A stretch of 64,000 nt of DNA. It comes from Mytilus californianus (lineage: Eukaryota > Mollusca > Bivalvia > Mytilida > Mytilidae). Made by a program: the position numbers and the translations under genes. Shown here piece by piece: positions 49,860 to 61,299 of the stretch. The notes under the pieces were generated by a model that searched no databases, was not told where the DNA came from, and saw only the letters and a list, made by a program, of their open reading frames with translations. The stretch spans positions 84,508,324-84,572,323 of the forward strand of contig NW_026262723.1 of the NCBI RefSeq assembly GCF_021869535.1, read 5' to 3'. How positions within the stretch are numbered: the stretch's first letter is position 1; each line of letters starts with the position of its first letter.

Positions 49860-51806
49860 AATAAGTACATCTGCCGAAGTTGTAACCCTTGCATGGTGCC
49901 GAGATCTTTCTACCTGTTCAGATTTAGTATTTTGGACATACTGTGATCCCTTTTGACCCCCACAGAATGATTAGTATCTGAATGAACAAATTTCGGAGGT
50001 GTAGAGACGTATATTACCAACAGCTCCATGTCCAGCTCTGTCCAAGATAATTGTGGAATCTAGCCTTACGAAGGCGGTATTGTTCATCATATATAGCCCA
50101 ACCTGAGCCAAACCCTCTAGATGAAGCTTGTCGAACGTTATACATGTATTTTAGGAACGTTTGACCTTTATTTGGCCATTTTTCTACCATTGTATCCATA
50201 AAGATGATGAAAGCAGATGTCCACACGTGCAAATTTGTAATGGTGCTCTTTTGTGGAGTTATAGTTAATAGTCCCCCTTTTACTGAAAGATCGCCATTTA
50301 AATGGGAGTCTGTGGCTAAATCTTTTGCAGATTTAAGTAAAACATTTAAATTTTATCATCGGTATAAGGACATCATTCGTAAATATAACTCAACATGCAG
50401 ATATCTTATACGTTCGGGTATTTCACATCCAATTTTTTATGGTGATATTATTTACAAAGCACAAAAATGTCAGTATTCACCTCAAAAGCTAACAAAACCT
50501 TTAAACAGACTTATTAAGAAGGGATATAGTTACGATACTGTTGTCAGGTCATTAAAGATTGCATATTTTGGCTTTAATATTAATTCACTTATAGGGTCTT
50601 TGCATCGGAATTAAACACATTTATTCTAAAACCAGTTGTTGGCATGACAAGGGTTATGTTCTTCTCATATATTTTATGACGGTATAATACTAAACCCCTA
50701 ACAGGAGGGATTGTGCCTGATATTCATATGATGCAGACATAATCTTATAATCAGTTTAATTGAGGTCTGGAGCTGGCATGTCAGTAACTGCTAGTAGTCT
50801 GTTGTTATTTATGAATTATTGTCATTTTGTTTATTTTCTTTTGTTTCCTATTCTGACATCGGACTCGGACTTCTCTTATGTTGAGTTTTACTGTACGTAC
50901 TGTTGTGCGTTTGTTTTTTCTACATTGGCTAGAGGTATAGGGGAGGGTTGAGATCTCAAAAAACGTGTTTAACCCCGCCGCATTTTTGCGCCTGTCCCAA
51001 GTCAGGAGCCTCTGGCCTTTGTTAGTCTTGTATCATTTTTAAATTTAGTTTCTTGTGTATAATTTGGAGTTTAGTATGACGTCCATTATCACTGAACTAG
51101 TATACATATTTGTTTAGGGGCCAGCTGAAGGACGCCTTCGGTTGCGGGAGTTTCTCGCTGCATTGAAGACCCATTGGTGGCCTTCGGCTGTTGTCTGCCT
51201 TGTGGTCGGGTTGTTGTCTCTTTGACACATTCCCCATTTCCATTCTCAATTTTAAATCAAGATATTCTCCGGCCCAAATTTTCTCCTTAATTTTAACCGG
51301 TATATGGGCACCTACAGGGTCAAAAACACTTGATGTGTACACTGGCGTTACACTTTCGTGTACAATGTCTAAAATAAGACCCTGTGAATAACCCCTGTTA
51401 CAATCACTTACACCTGTTGTATTGTTAAACATACCGGTAGTGGCTGTATGTTGTCCTGGTACTGGGTTTTGGTCCATTCCAGCCATCTCCGGTTGGTCAT
51501 TGGCCAAGGAAATACTGCCTAGAGCCGACTGCTGTCTTTGGAATGGTATCGGTATAGGTTCCCTCTCCGGCCCAAATCCCGATTGTTCTGGTAGTGGTAG
51601 GGTACTGTTTCTAATTTCTTCGCTTCTCTGCCTCTGGAATGGTAAAGTCATTCTTTGCGGTTCTGTTGGCGTTGTTGCATGGTCTGTCGACAGATCCTCT
51701 CTCCTACTTTGGTCTAACGCGTCGTCTTTGTTTGTCTTTTCTTCTTTTTAGTTGGTGATTTTGACTTTCCTGTTGGTTTTTTGTGTCTCTTAGGTGGTTT
51801 CATGTT
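49860..51806 (-). pseudogene. N2 gag, split by a PLE insertion
   Basis: Possible start at ATG 51806 with a basic tail-like beginning (KSKSPTKKKK). A one-base frameshift follows near 51740. The main frame (51651-51255) has VFDPVGAHIPVKIKEKIWAG. After the PLE insert (50333-51254) the frame resumes on the - strand with DLATDSHLNGDLSVKGGLL and ITNLHVWTSAFIIFMDTM, then RGFGSGWAIYDEQYRLRKA. A frameshift near 50015 moves it to another frame. Only a few codons seem to be lost at the insertion. Confidence 0.75.
50333..51254 (+). mobile_element. PLE 3' end nested in N2 gag
   Basis: A 5'-truncated Penelope-like copy (P3 type) of about 0.92 kb. It holds the end of the RT (FYHRYKDIIRKYNSTCRYLI, SGISHPIFYGD and SYDTVVRSLKIAYFGFN; stop near 50612) and then the non-coding tail ending at ttccccatttccattctcaa. 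Its orientation is opposite to N2. The flanks on both sides are the N2 gag. Confidence 0.85.
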
Positions 51807-52621
51807 GATTTTTAGCTAACTATGTTGGCAGCTTTTGCACTCGCCACTTGTTTAACAACGTATGAATGACGTCACGATATGACGTATTATAGAATGTAAC
51901 TAAATTCGGAAACAATTAGGATTGATTCCGGAAAAAACGGAGTTCTACTTTTATTAAACTAATTTATCTTAATATGATAAACTTAATTAAAATGCCTAAT
52001 TTACAATTATCAGACTTTTGTAGATATTAATAAAAATCTCGAATAATGGCAAGACGTCAGTGATAAAATTTTGAGGTACTTTAGTGAATTTATTACCGTG
52101 TCCTATTTTCAAATGTTGATTGGTAGGAAGAAATGTTCGATTCTTTGTAGCTGCGTTTTAATCATTTAGATTGGCAAAATTATCTCGTGCCGATTTCATT
52201 AAAAAAACATATTAACAAAAATTCCAACCTCCAGGTAAATTCAAAAAGGGAAGTCCATAAAAACCGTCAAAATCAACCGTTCGACTTTATCAACCAACGG
52301 AACGATTGGAAAACAACTGTTATTTTCGTGACTTATAAGATTTGAACATCGGTAAACTACTGTTGCCTTAATTTACCTCATTATTTAGCATCTATTCTAT
52401 TATACATAATGATGACTTGATATTGAAATTGTAACGATTAAATGTCGAATTTAATCACCCTTGCACCTGCATTGATACTGCTCACATTCTCTGGCACCTG
52501 CATTGATCCGGCTTTTGGTATGACGTGTAAATTGAATAATATTATTCAATTTTCAGTTTTCTGTGTTATGTTTTATGCAACGTTTTTCGTCTCATCGACT
52601 TTTTTCTTTTGGCCATGATGT

Positions 52622-53541
52622 TGTTTGTCTTTCTTCAGTTGATTAATTAAGTAAAAATTAAAACTAAGGTTCAAACTCCCTCTGGCATAATTGACCTTTG
52701 ATTCTTTCGGATTGGTGTTTAGGGTTCGAACAGAGTTTACTAGCATTTGTCGATACCGTGGCTGCTGGACTGTTAGTCCATGGGAGTACATATATCATCT
52801 ACTCAGTACTCATTGCTTCGAAACGATTTATAACCTACTATTCCAAAATTCCCCGTTGACTGATTTAAAAATTATTAGAAATTATGGTTGCAACTCCCTA
52901 TGGAAAATGTACCTTAGATATGATTGCAACTTTATTTTGATATATATATATACACATATATAGAGATGAAGATCACCTTTGATTTTGAGGTCAGTTTGTC
53001 GATGTCCTATTTACTAAAAATATACTAAAATATGCCAAAAATATGTTTTCCGTTGGTAGATCAAGTACATATGATTGCAGCTTAACTTGGATATATTGTC
53101 TCATATAATAAGAGGAAAAACTTGATTGTTTTTGGGCTACTTTTTTAAGTTCAATGTCATAGTTAAAAAGAATACCCCAATATTTGCAAAGAAAATTTTT
53201 TAATCAATTTAGAATTGTGATGGTAACTTATGTAGTGTGGTTTTCTGTCTTTCTCCCTCATAACTCTGTTGAAACAGTTTTTTGGTGTTAACAAAGTCCG
53301 TATAGTATGAACATGTACGAGCGTAAAGTCAAATAGATTGTGTAATACAATAGTATTGTCTTAAACCATAACAGACATGAATCATACCTCAACAGAGCAT
53401 GCCATCAGGTTACTATAATGTTTTTCACTTTATATTTGTACGTACAGTATGTGAACTTGCTCATTACAGGTTACTAGTATTTAGTTTGATCACGTATTCA
53501 AGATTATGATGTGTAATATCTACCAACATGATATATTTTAG
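52622..53541. other. Intergenic and 5' flank of gene B
   Basis: AT-rich. I found no exon, although the splice acceptor at 53540-53541 predicts at least one upstream exon. A short tatatata run lies near 52943-52960. Promoter elements could not be assigned. Confidence 0.45.
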
Positions 53542-56087
53542 ATGCCATTTGAAGAATTCATCAAGGGAGCAAGTGATGTCTGTTATCGACCTTTCTCTTG
53601 GTCTTTCACGTCGAGTGATTCTGATGCAGAGGATTTTGTAGATCAAGACAGTCTTACCAAAAAAGAATATTCTCGAATGCTGACTTATTTAGGGGAAGTG
53701 AAGAAGGAAACATCCCAGAAAGTATTTCTGAATAACCCGCCGAAACAATTTAAAGACATTTTTCACGATTTGAGAAAAATTCAACGTGGCATCCAAGGTA
53801 CGAGTATCAAATTAGAAAAACGTATTGCACACATTATTTATACTGATAAAATTCTACCTAAAATGTTTTAATAGCATATTCGGACCAAATTCTACTAAAT
53901 GATATTACTGGAAATTTACGAATTGTGTAATTTAGATTTAGAATAATTTTGGTGCCTTTGATTGATTAAAAAAATTAATTTCTATATTTTTTTACCTGAA
54001 CATTTCTTTTTCATAATTTCAGAATCACAAAGTATTGATATTACTCAATTCTAGTGCTATTCAGTGGACATTTATCAAACTATCTACACAAAAAGTACAT
54101 TTCTATGATATGTTATGCATAGTTTTTTTATGTTTTAGTGTCACAGACTATTGACTTCAGTCAATTTTATCGCCATTCAAGGTTGACTTATGAATTCCTT
54201 CTCACGGACTTTGGATCGGAGAATCGTGTAAAAGCAACCAGAACATTTTATAAAGTCTTAGATGATTCTACTAAAATTTCGCCTGTGTATACAAATATTA
54301 GCAGTGGTAGTAAAGGTGAGGGTGTAAATGTTCCTGGCGGGGACTATGACTTAATGACAATTCTGGAGCAAATACAAGTAAAAAACGATGGTTCTAATAT
54401 TGAGGAAGACCGTCCCATCCTATTGTTTGATAATCGTCATTCATATCCCGGTTTTTCACATCTAAAAATTGGGCCAAACCGATTTTCGAAGGAATTATTT
54501 ACTTCTTGGGGAGAAAATACATTTAATGGACCTCTTATTTCAAAAAATAGATTTAAGAATTATTTTCTGTCGCGATATCGTGATAGTGACTGTATGATTC
54601 ATGGTCCATGTATTTCCGACTCGTTTGGATATGTTGACCATCTATTTTGCTTCAGAGCTATGTTATGGCCCGATGTTGCAGAGTCGTGGTTAACAAGAAG
54701 TAGATCATCAATATGGCCACCAAATGATGTTATACTGAATTCTGTCAGTCATGGAATCTTGCTAGTACCGATTGGCAGCAAATTTGGCTCAACTGAAGAT
54801 TGTTCTTTCGAATGGCGAATATCATTCTCCTTACAAGAAAGAGATCTGATTCATTCATTCAACTACATACAGGTATTGTGCTACACAATATTTAAATACT
54901 TGAAAAAAGATCTTCTGGATGAATCACGATTATGCTCTTACTTTATCAAGACAACTATATTTTGGTTAAGTGAAGAGATCGATAACAATAAGTGGATACC
55001 AGAAAATTTCATACAGTGCATTCATGAAATACAGCGTCGTCTAATGTATTGGTTTAGGTACGGATATTGTCCTCATTACTTTATAGCAGAAAACAATCTA
55101 TTCGAGGGACTGCTTCCTGTAGAAAGAAAAGTCATAGAAATTGCATTGCATAACCTATTTCCATTGCTATTTCAAAGTATTTTCTACCAAAAATCTAATT
55201 TACACTTCACAACTTTTAACGATTTTAAAGAAATAAACACTCCGTTTATTGAGAAAAGTAAATCTATTTTCATATTACTTAAAATAATGCGAACGAGTTT
55301 GTCTAGGTGCACTTTGAATCAGAGTAGAAGTATAGTGTACAAAGCTTTATTCAGACTTTTACATAATAAACTTCCTTATTTTACTAAAGGTTTGTATATG
55401 CTTTTATTTTGCTATGCAAATCAAGTTTTTCCACAAAATCAACCCATGGTATTTCATAAAGAAAACAAAAGGATGTACTCGAGTTACAGGCAGTGTATGG
55501 CTCATTTTCTTATTGGAACCAAAGTCGACGCCATGAACGGCTGGTTATTACTAGCTTCATATTTTTACAAAATGGGCAAGCCTTTATACACCCTCAAGAT
55601 TACAGAGATGATTCTTGCAAAATCGAGAGAAGATAAAATGTTAATTTCTGATGGTTATCATGAGGACGTTATGTTAACACATTTAGAACAAGTGGCTGCC
55701 ACCAAATGGAAGCATAAGTTGTCATTCTTGAACTGTTTGAAAAGTTATTGTGTAGACATGCTTTATGTTATACCAAGGTCAACACTGAATCTTGAAGAAC
55801 TATTACCAGATGTTAATGTTAATGTTAAAACTATTCCACCAGTTGTATATGCACATGTTTTACGTTTTGTGTGTTATAATGCTAATGGCAACAATTCTCG
55901 AAAGGAAAGAGAAATATGCGACATAATTAAAACATGCCGCAATAATTGTTTTCTAGGAGATTGGAGGGGGAGGGCTACTGTATATGCAGTACTAGCCAAG
56001 ATTTATAAAACATTGAACGATGATGCAGCTGCGGATTATTGGAAATCGCATTTATTCAGATACAATAAGAATCACCCTAAAATATAG
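53542..56087 (+). CDS. Mab-21/cGLR family protein, gene B (two exons)
   Basis: Joined exons 53542-53797 and 54139-56087 encode about 734 residues. The donor is caag|gtacga, the acceptor tgttttag, the intron phase 1. As in gene A, an acceptor precedes the ATG directly. The first exon shares a start with gene A (I-x-x-ASDV). The nucleotidyltransferase core has SSGSKGEG (GS at 142-143) and GDYDLMTIL (D154 and D156). VDHLFCF (D252) is the likely third metal-binding acid, followed by PIGSKFGS. The C-terminal half has EWRISFSLQERDLIHSF, FIKTTIFWLSEE and RLMYWFRYGYCPHYF. All expected core motifs are present, so a nucleotidyltransferase activity is plausible. Known cGLRs make cyclic dinucleotides on binding RNA or DNA, but the ligand and product cannot be read from this sequence. 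Polyadenylation signals AATAAA occur at 56244 and 56272. Confidence 0.88.
53798..54138 (+). other. Intron of gene B
   Basis: A 341-bp phase-1 intron, GT to AG. It carries a decayed copy of the start of exon 2 with its own acceptor at 54021-54022. Confidence 0.8.
54023..54080 (+). pseudogene. Decayed duplicate of the exon 2 start
   Basis: Behind the acceptor aatttcag (54015-54022), in the same phase, the sequence reads ESQSIDITQF and then a stop (TAG); the true exon 2 reads VSQTIDFSQFY. Similarity continues weakly for about 25 bp. It lies 116 bp upstream of the true exon. Use of this acceptor would truncate the protein after exon 1. Confidence 0.7.
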
Positions 56088-57861
56088 ACAGCAAGCCCTA
56101 GGAAACGTCCGCCATTCTGAATTCCAATTTTTGGAAATTTATATGTTTTCGATTCATACTTTCCGTTTGAGACGGAATTTGTGGTCTGTCTTTCTATTTC
56201 TCAATAATATGATAGAAAATGTAATTCAAATAAGCCGTCCTAAAATAAATAAGTTGCAATTAATATAATCAAATAAACAGTTTTATGCGAAACTGTCTGT
56301 TTGTTTTTTAATTATGTTTTCACATATATATTAAGAATATATATATTCTACAGAAGAAGAAAAAAATAACATTTTTCTCGAATTCAGATAACAATCTCCT
56401 GTTCCTATCATTCCATTTAGAACTAAATGCGGAAAGAAGGACATTGTATGACAGTGTATTTTGTTTCTCTCACACATCGATATCAACATGCATGTGAACT
56501 GAATGTACACAAACAAAGTTGATTCTTAAAGCACAGTTGTCTGAAAGCAATGGCGAATTCAACTGTTAGTCTATGTGGATAAATCCTTCTCTTTAGCATT
56601 GAATATTTTCAACGTTAATTGAAACAAAAAGTAGTGGTTATTTTATAATTTGTGTACGTATCCTATCCATTGTGACGATCGTTCTTTTTAAAAAATAGTT
56701 TATTACAAAATCTATTACAACAACGAATACATTCAACACATTCGTGTTGCCTTTATTGTTGCTTATACTTGATACAATCAGAAATTATTGTGAGATCACT
56801 GGATCTAAAGAACAAATAATGCTTTGAAGCCCTTTTTAAAATTCACCAACCACCTCGTTATTCTCGTGGTAGCATGTTAGCCTACAGAGGGGGATGTCAG
56901 TTAATTTATCTCTTGAAGTTTTGTTTAAAATTTCTTTCTTCCTAATATCTCCACCTCGAATATCACATAACTTTTGTCAAATTGTTCTTAATTTTTATAT
57001 GAGATTTGGACATCGGTAAACTACTATTGCCTTTATTTAAAATTCATTTTTATCTTATCTTATATGATTGATGAATAAAAAGTGATGCAAAGTATACGTC
57101 AATGAGTCAGCGACCGAAAGAAAAAGTAATCAAAGCCATCTAATAACATTACCTATTCTAGTGCACCCGATGCGTATTTCGACAATTAATGTCCCTCCAT
57201 CGATGCTAAAAGGGTTACATACAGTCAATAAACAGTTGTCTTTACAATAAATCAAGCTAAGTTTATTGCAGATGTGAATTAATTCAACAGAAACAACTGA
57301 AAATTTGCAATGAACACCCAATAACAAAAATCATTATGACATTGCATACAACAATTACTAAAGAGGTCTTTAAATAAGTATCTGGTTGGATCAAACTACT
57401 TTTTGACAACTCAACCTATTCATTTTTTAATCTCGTTCAGTTGATTAGCGAAACGTAAATTTAAGAAAAAAAGTATAAACCAGGAAAATAATTTTAATCT
57501 AAAATAAGATAGAAAACAAATTATACTTTATTAAAGAATGTTAAAAGTAACTGAAATCCAGCTTAAAGTACGTAGTTTGCTAATAAGAAATCATGCCGTC
57601 CTTCATATAATATCGAATGCTATACTTAATAAAAGACTGTATTTAGCAACGCCGTAAACAGTTCAGAGACAATGAGATGACAAACTGTACAGAATAACAA
57701 AGGAGACACAAAGTATTGCTTCAAACTATAAATTACCGTTTTTTACCTTAATAATAAGTTTATCAAAGCAAAACGACAGATTTCAAAGGCAGTTCCAAGA
57801 AATGGTTAGTTTTATAAACAATATTATCGTAGGTATAACATATTTTTGATTCAAAATGTTC
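56088..57861. other. 3' flank of gene B and intergenic DNA
   Basis: Contains the AATAAA signals of gene B (56244 and 56272), then no supported gene. A cggtaaactactattgcctt block at about 57010 is a short R2-like tail piece. Confidence 0.5.
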
Positions 57862-57947
57862 TCCCTTCGACTGGATTGAAACCAATGCTGGTTTGACATC
57901 AAAGCAACACCGCCTGCACTGTATCAAGTGCACTACACAACTCGGCC
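57862..57947 (-). repeat. tRNA-like SINE head
   Basis: Read on the - strand, ggccgagttgtgtagtgcac begins a tRNA-like stretch of about 85 bp ending in ggtttcaatcc, a good match to a B box for RNA polymerase III. The A-box region (gttgtgtagtgcactt) is less clear. I could not fold a convincing functional tRNA, so a tRNA-derived SINE head is the more likely reading. Confidence 0.4.
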
Positions 57948-60190
57948 AACTAGACTATATAAGAATACAGCGTTCGTTAGTCGAGAAATGCCTTTCCTCT
58001 TCGGTTATATCTAGGGTTATAACACAGTACATGATGTACTGTGGCGTGTAGATAGTATACCTTGCAGACCAGCTGTTTGTATCTTTCAAGAAACAAATAT
58101 AACAAACTGCAATCGGCGACAGTCACTGAATTCCTGCTTGACTGAATACTGAAAGCTGATGATAAGTGAAGCTGCTTCATGTGCAACACAGCAGATTATA
58201 TGTTTAAACTGTATCAGGTCTTCAAATATGATCACTATATACACATATTTGAGTTTTAAATGATGACGAAAAAGCTCGTCATGATACTAGGCTTATAATT
58301 TGGTACGCCAGACGCTCATTTTGTTTACATCAGCCTCATTAGTGGCGCTCGAATCAAATTTATTGGAAGTTATAAACACTTTTATATTTATAGTTTCTTA
58401 TATGTAAATAAATGTTTCCTTTCTTGTTATTTCTTAGATGGTGTTTACTACTGAATACTGAACCCTGATGATTCGTGAAGTTGCTTCATGTGTCATTTGT
58501 TAATACGTTTGTGAAATACTTGTAATGTTGCTCGTTTGGTATTAAATGTAAATCTTCTGTTCATATACGAGGAAAATAAAGATGATCAATCTATTAATCA
58601 ATATAGGCAATCAAATGACATTTAAAACAAATAATGGACACGTGCCTTCAAACATCAGATGCTGCCTATATAATAACATATATGCAATTAAGGGGGCATA
58701 ACATTATATATAGCAAATCATAAGAAGGAAAAAAACCAAGACACTACCAAAACAAAACAAAACGATGGAAAGACAGGCAACAATCTAATAAACACTACGC
58801 AGAAAACTAAAGACTGAGTAACACGAATGTCCAAATATACCACTGGTCCCTTTAAAGAAAATCTTTCATTATTGGCGATTGCTTCTGATGGATGAAAAGG
58901 GCTCTTCTTCCCATGAATATTTCTCCCTGTTTCTCCTTGTTGGTTACTGAATTTTGCATAATATGAGCAACATTGTGGGTTCCACTAGAGGATTGATCAT
59001 ATTTCAAACAAAGTACTAATTAAAAAATGTTTAAGCCAAATTTAGTGTATACTACATGTGCATTACAGAAAGATCTAAGAAAGGATGTCACGATCACCTC
59101 AATACATCGTATCATACATACAGTCATTCGTAAAGTACTGAAAACATTGTCTGTAATCATCAACATTAATACCGGTTAACCGGTTAATCGGTTGGAAGAT
59201 TATCCGAGGAACCAGTTAGTTAAGAATGTTCGATTTGACAACATTAGTAAAATCATTATACGAAATGGTAATTTTTGGTACGAAATGGCAACGGTACGAA
59301 ATAAATAGTTTCTAATTTGAATACCAAATAAGACCCTTTCCAAATCTTTTCTTTGTTTTCAAGGGATTGGTCTGTACTGTTATTGCTTAAGTTTTTATTG
59401 TTTGAGCTTTTCATTTCATTTGAAATGTCAATGTTGTTTTGATCGATAATATTCTGTCTATCATCTGCCGTGCACAGAATATGTTAATTCAAGCCTACAC
59501 ATTCGAGAAAGATTTAAGGTTAGATGATTGACATGAACCGCTGGTTTATATATAAATCGGATTAGCACGGCAAGTGTCACTAGCGAAACAGGATCATCCT
59601 ACCATTCCGGAGCACCACCGATTTTTGCTGGAGTTCTTGTTGCTCTATCTATAGTTTAAAATATAGTGCTTTGTTCACTTTTTTTGTTGTTTTTTTATGC
59701 CACTTTGTATGTTTGTTTGCCACTTTGGTATCTTTTTTCTCTTTTTTATTTAAGCAGAGATTATCGTTTATTTTCTTTTAATATTTTTGATACAACTATA
59801 TATAATGAGACGTCATGAAACAATTTAAGTAAGGGGTTTTCTCTCTTAAGTCTAATTAGACGAAACATGTAACTAATTTCAAATGCAATTGGTATTGTTA
59901 CTCATGCTTTAGCACCGTTCTTGTAATCTGTACCAGATATATGTATAGAGGTATATATGAAAAGTTTTTATAGTTCCATTGTGTAACTGTGTTATCAAAT
60001 CAAATTGTTGTGATACTTAATATTAATCGTATGATGCCAATTGAGCGTCTTTTTTAATTTGATAGATATAGTCTTTTTTGTTCTTTATGAGTGACAATTT
60101 AGAGTTATTGACACCTTATAATAGCTTATCAGAATAAGAGATCACATTTATATGGCTACCCGTTTTTATCTTAATCATAATTTCAAGATA
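57948..60190. other. Intergenic, weak repeat traces only
   Basis: No supported gene. Two related short blocks, tactgaa-gctgatga at about 58145 and ctactgaatactgaaccctg at about 58449, each followed by a tgcttcatgtg block, suggest an old 50-bp duplication. Weak matches to a PLE tail lie near 58800 (- strand) and 59600-59760 (+ strand). A 12-bp accggttaaccggtt palindrome-like stretch lies near 59172. Confidence 0.45.
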
Positions 60191-60194
60191 TATG

Positions 60195-60420
60195 ATAAAG
60201 TTGAAAAGATATCTTGTAAACTAAATAAGATAACTTATAAACTATTAAAATAGATTTGTTATAAACTAAATAATATATCTTATAAACTAATAGAGATATC
60301 TTATAAACTGATAGAGATATCTTATAAACTAATATAAATAAACTTTTAAACTGAAAGACATATCTTATCAACTAAATAAGATATTCATATATTAAATAAT
60401 ATATCATACATAAACTAATT
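60195..60420. repeat. Minisatellite, ~22-bp unit
   Basis: About 225 bp of an AT-rich unit such as tatcttataaactaatagag, repeated about ten times with variation. On the - strand it can be read as a repeated VYKIS-type sequence, but this follows from the repeat and is not evidence of a gene. Confidence 0.85.
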
Positions 60421-60469
60421 AAGCTATAACATTAACGGTACTAAATGCGCATTTCGACAATGAATATAA

Positions 60470-60860
60470 AAATAAGAAGATGTAGAATAATTGCCAATGA
60501 GACAATTCTCCACCAGAGACCAAATGACATAGAAGTTAACAACTATAGGTCACCGTACGGCCTTCAACATTGAGTAAAACGACAACCACTGAATTACAGG
60601 CTCCTGTCTTAGGATAGGCACATACAGAATGTGGCGGGGTTAAAAATGTCAGCGGGCGCCAAACCCTCCCCCTAACCTGGGACAGTGGAGTAACAGTACA
60701 ACATATGAACAAATGATAAAAATAGTTGAAAATGGCTTAACTCATCAGATCGTTACAAAGCAGAAAAACAAGTAACAAAAACACAGACCGGACGTGGCAG
60801 TGTATTTGAACAATAAAAAAAGACACGAAGTATGTATTTTCAGTGATGCTCGAGGCCACA
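60470..60860 (+). repeat. Dispersed repeat R1
   Basis: Most of R1: attgccaatgagacaattct, gtcaccgtacggccttcaac, a caaccactgaattacaggct block, an atgtggcggggttaaa block and a cctaacctgggacagt block. The DNA at 60861-61299 shows nothing I can assign. Confidence 0.75.
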
Positions 60861-61299
60861 ATATTTAGAAATCAATAAATAATTATAAACAAAAATAAAA
60901 GATGATAAAATCAGAAATAACAAACAATAGAGTCAAAAACAGGCAAGGAATCAGAGCTTCCCATGAGGGATTTATATTCCTTAATTTAAAATGATTTTCA
61001 AAATTCTGTTACATCAAATTTGGATAACACAATATCCGTATTTTCATTCCAGTACCGAAGTAATGGCTACTGGGCTAGTGATGCCTGTTGGAAGTTACGC
61101 ATAACGTTCTCGCTGCCGCTATTCATTGTAACGTCACTTACGTGTGACGTATTGATTACAGATTTTGAATAGAGATCCATACATACTAGACGCCTTTGTG
61201 ATTGTTAACCTATAGTTGCCCGATTTACCCACTTAATGATATTAGTGCCAAGTGACCAGGATGAATTTGAAGCTGATATCGATACGTGCGGGACATAGA

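Larger units (their letters stand above)
45993..51988 (-). mobile_element. Ngaro-like retroelement N2 with SGNH hydrolase
   Basis: The - strand order is gag (about 51806-49860, split by a PLE), RT (49844-48730), RNase H (48670-48400), tyrosine recombinase (48339-47481) and SGNH hydrolase (47335-46749). This gene set is that of Ngaro-type elements. The borders come from comparison with copy A of the duplication: the left homology stops near 45992 and resumes near 51988, where copy A has only about ten bp. Without the nested PLE the element is about 5.1 kb. All coding parts carry stops, frameshifts or deletions. Inside the left end, an imperfect 43-bp direct repeat lies at about 46017-46102. 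Confidence 0.8.
40671..52621 (+). repeat. Tandem segmental duplication, copy B with 6-kb insertion
   Basis: Same unit as copy A, about 6 kb without its insert. It begins at 40671 (tttttaagagttgttaaaat) and ends near 52621 (ggccatgatgtt), after which the sequence is unique. The retroelement N2 (45993-51988) interrupts it. Blocks present here but not in copy A are about 43090-43275, which includes a C run, and about 45022-45237. No gene is visible in the unit outside N2. Confidence 0.85.

Noticed and set aside
56850-56900. A tRNA-like block (ctcgtggtagcatgttagcc)
   Set aside because: It resembles an A box, but no B box or cloverleaf follows at the proper distance.
60183-60371. Open frame on the - strand with repeated VYKIS-like units
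   Set aside because: It lies wholly in an AT-rich 22-bp minisatellite. The protein periodicity follows from the DNA repeat.
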